This document shows positions 60,415 through 64,000 of a stretch of DNA of 64,000 nt, piece by piece (positions within the stretch are counted from its first letter, which is position 1; the number at the start of each line of letters is the position of its first letter). The position numbers and the translations under genes were made by a program. The notes under the pieces were generated by a model. It had not been told where the DNA came from and searched no databases. It saw nothing but the letters and a program-made list of their open reading frames with translations. The stretch covers positions 19,749,424-19,813,423 of the forward strand of contig NC_049915.1 in assembly GCF_001411555.2 (NCBI RefSeq), given 5' to 3'. Source of the DNA: Juglans regia. Taxonomy: Eukaryota; Streptophyta; Magnoliopsida; Fagales; Juglandaceae.

Positions 60415-62252
60415 TATGGGAGCTTTGTTATTTGGCATGTTGTCTGTTGGAGATCATCATCATCATCAAGTTGTTGCTCGAGAAAAAACTAAATAAAAAA
60501 ATTGGAGCAGGCATGCTGCATATTGCCAGGAACCCCACATCACGGCCATGACATTCAATCTACTTGTAAAGTAGAACCATTAATATCCAGTGGTTTTCGA
60601 TTTGTTGAGTAGTTTTGTAGCAAATTAAATTAAAGTCAACCCAATCCAATACATCTTATATATATGTTGTGTGCCAGCTTAATTGTTCTAATTAATTATA
60701 TATAATTTTGGAACGACTAGAATGCTAGCTAGCTAGCTACATAGTACGTACCTGATCATTAATTGGTTTTTTTTTTTAATAATATTATGATTAGCAACAT
60801 AGTACGTAAGTTCAGGTCAGCTAGACTAAGCTAGCTAGACAGTTTTTTTTTTTTTTCCAAGCAAGTAAATTTTATTAAAATAAAAAATGAGACATGTTAG
60901 AGGAGTGGGTTTCTAACAAAATATCCTGATCAAACAACAACTATAGTACAAATGTGGTGAAAAATAAAATAAAAAACAGGTTCTGCAAGCCCTATTAAGA
61001 GGGAACTGTCTTAAAAGACGTTTTAAAGGTAAGTCACTGTTGGAAGCGGTACAAACAGATGCATTGTAGTTGAAAGTCTTGAGATATTTGTGATGAGGTC
61101 CTTGGTCTCTCTCACAAGATCACCGATTAATTAGGAAAAACAATAACCCTAATAGATCGGCAGAGAAAGGTCAGATTTGCAATGAAGGAACAGTCAGTCC
61201 AAGCCTCTAGAGTAGCACTTGAGGACCACGTGCCGGTGGAATGGAGGAGGGGTCTGGCCTACCCATTTCGCTAGGCTACTATTGATGGCTCTGTTGGAAT
61301 TTTTAAAATTTTTTTTTTTTTTTTTACTTGGTGATTAAGGTAGAGTTTTTTTAATAATATTAAGATTTTTTTATTTTTTTAAATATTTAAAAATGTTAAA
61401 AAAATACATATAAAAAAACTAAAAAAATTCTAATATAAGTAACAGTAGCTTCCCACGGGAGCTGGGGGCGTGGCTGTAGAGCCACCCATTAGGATCACAT
61501 AAATTACATGACACAAATATTACTCAATGCCGAATCAAGTTAGATTCTTATAAATACGTGCTAGCTAGCTTTCAACAAACTCTGATCCGTTCAAATGATT
61601 CTTTTGTGGCTTTTCCCTCAATAAACAGCGCCCAACAATCTGTCAATAAAATCACTACAATCAATTAATGCACGAGGATTTCAAGGATGTACTGTTAAGT
61701 AGTACATGATGATGATGATCAGCATCCAACTTAAGACATATATATGCTGCATTTATGCCTTGTCGTTATCTCTTATGATCTGTCACATTGTTCGAACATC
61801 ACTTTCAAACGATATGTTCGGTGTAAGCGCCTTGAAATAATTAACTTCTAGTTATCAAATTGCCTTCGCGCGTACTAATTAGTTTAAACCAGTTCGTTTT
61901 TGTTCCGAAGTGAATTTATGAGGACTTCAAGATCATTAGGTTAATCATATGATCAGTAAATCAGCAAAGATGAATTGCTTTGATATATTAGCCAAAGATT
62001 ATTTTAATTAAATTCAATATCATACTGATCAACCACATATACTTAATGGTTTGTTATGAGGGATCGATAAACGTCGGCAGATATGGATCAAAGTAGAAAA
62101 CTTCTTATGAAATGGAAAGATTCTTTTATTTTTGCTGGTTGTGAAAAGCCCGACCGGCTAGATCGATCATTCTCTTCTATGCCTATATATATACACACCA
62201 ATACCACTGTTAACTTCATTGTTTTTTGGTGTTAAAAACTAAGAGATCAGAT
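60415..62252. other. Intergenic DNA between chitinase and P450 genes
   Basis: AT-rich, no gene supported. A T-run followed by CCAAGCAAGTAAATTTTATTAAAATAA at about 60844-60890 reads on the minus strand like a polyadenylated LINE 3' end. Two AT-rich stretches followed by similar GC-containing tails (60110-60320 and 61300-61490) may be MITEs. CTATATATATACACACC at 62181-62197 is a TATA-box candidate for the P450 gene. Confidence 0.4.
60844..61290 (-). mobile_element. Possible LINE 3'-end fragment
   Basis: On the minus strand the sequence ends in TTTAATAAAATTTACTTGCTTGG followed by about 14 A, as in many 5'-truncated plant LINEs. No coding domain was recognised in it, so this is tentative. Confidence 0.35.
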
Positions 62253-64000
62253 ATGGATATCTTCGTCTCATATCTACTTCAGATTGTTGTCCTGTGCATC
62301 TCTCTTCTTCTCATCTTCAGAATCTACCGAAAGAAACCCACCTCCCCCAGGCTTCCACCGGGCAGCAAAGGATGGCCTTTCGTGGGTGAAACTTTGGAAT
62401 TCGGCAGGGCCTGCATAAGTGGTGATCCAGAGAAGTTCATAACTGATAGAATGAGCAAATACTCCCCAGATGTCTTCCATTCCTCCTTGTTTGGAGAAGA
62501 CTTTGCTGTGTTCTGCGGTGCTTCTGGGAACAAGTTCTTGTTTTCAACTGCGAACGAGAGTGTCAACACATGGTGGCCCCGCTCGCTGCTTGAAAGTCTG
62601 AATTTTCCTTTCGATGTGGAAGGTTTCAAGGACGAGCTCGACGAATTGCGAGCAATGCTCCCTGAATTTCTGAAACCAGCGGCTCTGCAACGCTACGTAC
62701 CTGTAATGGATTCCATGGCAAAAGAACACATGGAGATAGAATGGTCTCCTTATAAAGAAGTGAAGGCTCTCCCACTGGCAAGGAAGTACACCTTTGCAAT
62801 TGCATGTAGGCTTTTAATAAACGTAACAGATACAGAGCGTGTAAACAGATTTACGAATCTCTTGAATCTTGTCGGAGCTGGCCTCATATCAGCTCCGATC
62901 AAACTTCCATTCACAGCTTTTAGTCGTGCAGTTAAAGCAGGCAAACTCTTCCACGAGGAGCTCTTCGCCATCATTAGACAGAGAAAGATGGAGTTCTTAG
63001 AGAAGAAAGGGCAAGAAAATGTACTGGACGTGTTGACTCGCATGCTCCTTATTATAGAAGAGAATGGCAGAGAAATTAGCGAGAAGGCGGTCGCAGCTAG
63101 CATTACTGGTTTATTCATTGGCAGCTACGATACAACAAGTTCGACAATTACATCCACTTTGAGGTATCTTGCAGAGTCACCCCATGCCTACAACGAGGTT
63201 TTAAAAGGTAACATGATATGATGATTCTTTGACATGTTGAATGGATATTAATGCAAGCCAAAGGCTATCGTTTTTTTTTTTCCTTTTTTTTGCAGCTCTT
63301 CAAACACAAGAAACTTATAAACATGATATATCTGTACGGTAGTTTAATCTGATATGAAAGTGGTTGGTTTGTTGTAATCAACAGAACAAATGGAGATAGC
63401 AAAGTCCAAAGGTCCAGGCGAGTTCTTGAATTGGGATGACATTCAAAAGATGAGGTATTCTTGGAATGTGGCATGTGAAGCAATGAGGCTAGCACCACCT
63501 GGCCAAGGAGCTTTCAGAGAGGTCACATCTGAACTCACTTATGCAGGTTCCACAGTTCCAAAAGGATGGAAGGTATGTATAACAATTATATGCCTATTAT
63601 ATATACAAGCCGTCAACATGCGAACTAAGCATGGATTATTTGCGATGATAACGATTATTTACAATAAAACAGATTTATTTTGACAAAAAATAATCATTTT
63701 CATTAGAAATAACTGGCTACAAATAAACAATTTTAACTATCGTGGAGATGAATGCATCTTTTATATTGATTTGACGAAACAAAATTTATTAATTTGTTCC
63801 TATATGAATGTATAAAGAGTGTATTTTCGATACCAACTTGCAAATATATATAATTTTTCTAAAATGACATGCATTATATATATTACATGATCTCAATCTG
63901 TTTTATTGTAGGCTTACTGGACAGTAGCTTCAACACACAAGAACCCCAAGTATTTTCCTGATCCAGAAAAGTTCGATCCGTCAAGATTTGAAGGGCATGG
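62253..64000 (+). CDS. Cytochrome P450, CYP716-like (partial, runs off window)
   Basis: The first ATG of the frame is at 62253. Exons: 62253-63207, 63385-63572 and 63912 to beyond the window end, with GT-AG junctions. The N-terminus is a membrane anchor ([18 protein letters not shown]) followed by the proline-rich hinge [18 protein letters not shown]. Later motifs: [16 protein letters not shown], the I-helix oxygen-binding motif [10 protein letters not shown], the K-helix ExxR (EAMR), and FDPSRFEG of the PERF region. The heme-binding cysteine lies beyond the window. Residue patterns resemble CYP716 enzymes, which oxidise triterpene scaffolds such as amyrins; a related CYP85-clan family is possible and the substrate cannot be read from this. 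It is an ER-membrane monooxygenase. Confidence 0.85.

Overview
The window is nuclear DNA of a dicotyledonous flowering plant, probably a woody species. It has spliced genes with GT-AG introns, AT-rich intergenic DNA, several families of LTR retrotransposon, hAT- and Tourist-like MITEs, a class V (GH18) chitinase, GH18-kinase receptor genes and a plant P450. The MITE types would fit a Fagales tree, but the sequence alone does not identify the species.

The backbone is a tandem cluster of receptor-like kinase genes whose ectodomain is a GH18 chitinase-like domain, the architecture known from tobacco CHRK1. Each unit has one large GH18 exon, one membrane-span exon and five kinase exons, with intron phases 1,1,0,1,2,0. 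Unit 0 (about 3717-5030) is a relic reduced to upstream DNA and 19 signal-peptide codons. Unit A (10985-21060) is open throughout (776 codons plus stop), but its first intron is about 7 kb and holds a gypsy element and a second, decayed GH18 exon. Unit B (22305-39217) is broken only by a young copia element inside exon 1, which itself carries a nested gypsy derivative. Unit C (41365-51004) is open (777 codons plus stop), with an old copia element in intron 1. In A, B and C the GH18 catalytic motif is lost, so these look like sensors or binding domains rather than enzymes. A separate GH18 gene at 58855-60414 keeps the full catalytic motif and encodes a secreted class V chitinase. The window ends inside a CYP716-like cytochrome P450 gene (62253 onward).

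Mobile DNA makes up a large part of the window: a decayed copia (1-about 3700), a solo LTR (6395-9075), a small chromovirus-like gypsy (12646-17852), a copia (22721-35321) with a nested gypsy derivative (27431-34578), a second member of the same copia family in reverse (42848-48893) carrying a hAT-like MITE (44304-44999), and another small gypsy (51753-56834). Six insertion events have recognisable target-site duplications at LTR or TIR ends that can be located to the base; the 12646-17852 element has an imperfect one.

The most unusual signals are: the apparent replacement of unit A's GH18 exon by a copy of unit B's type, with the old exon decaying in the intron; a 390-bp stretch identical between A and B that begins at the copia insertion point; the nested gypsy whose gag is fused in frame to integrase with protease, reverse transcriptase and RNase H removed; modular LTRs that share R/U5 but not U3; and a dense CGCG motif array in the copia leader.
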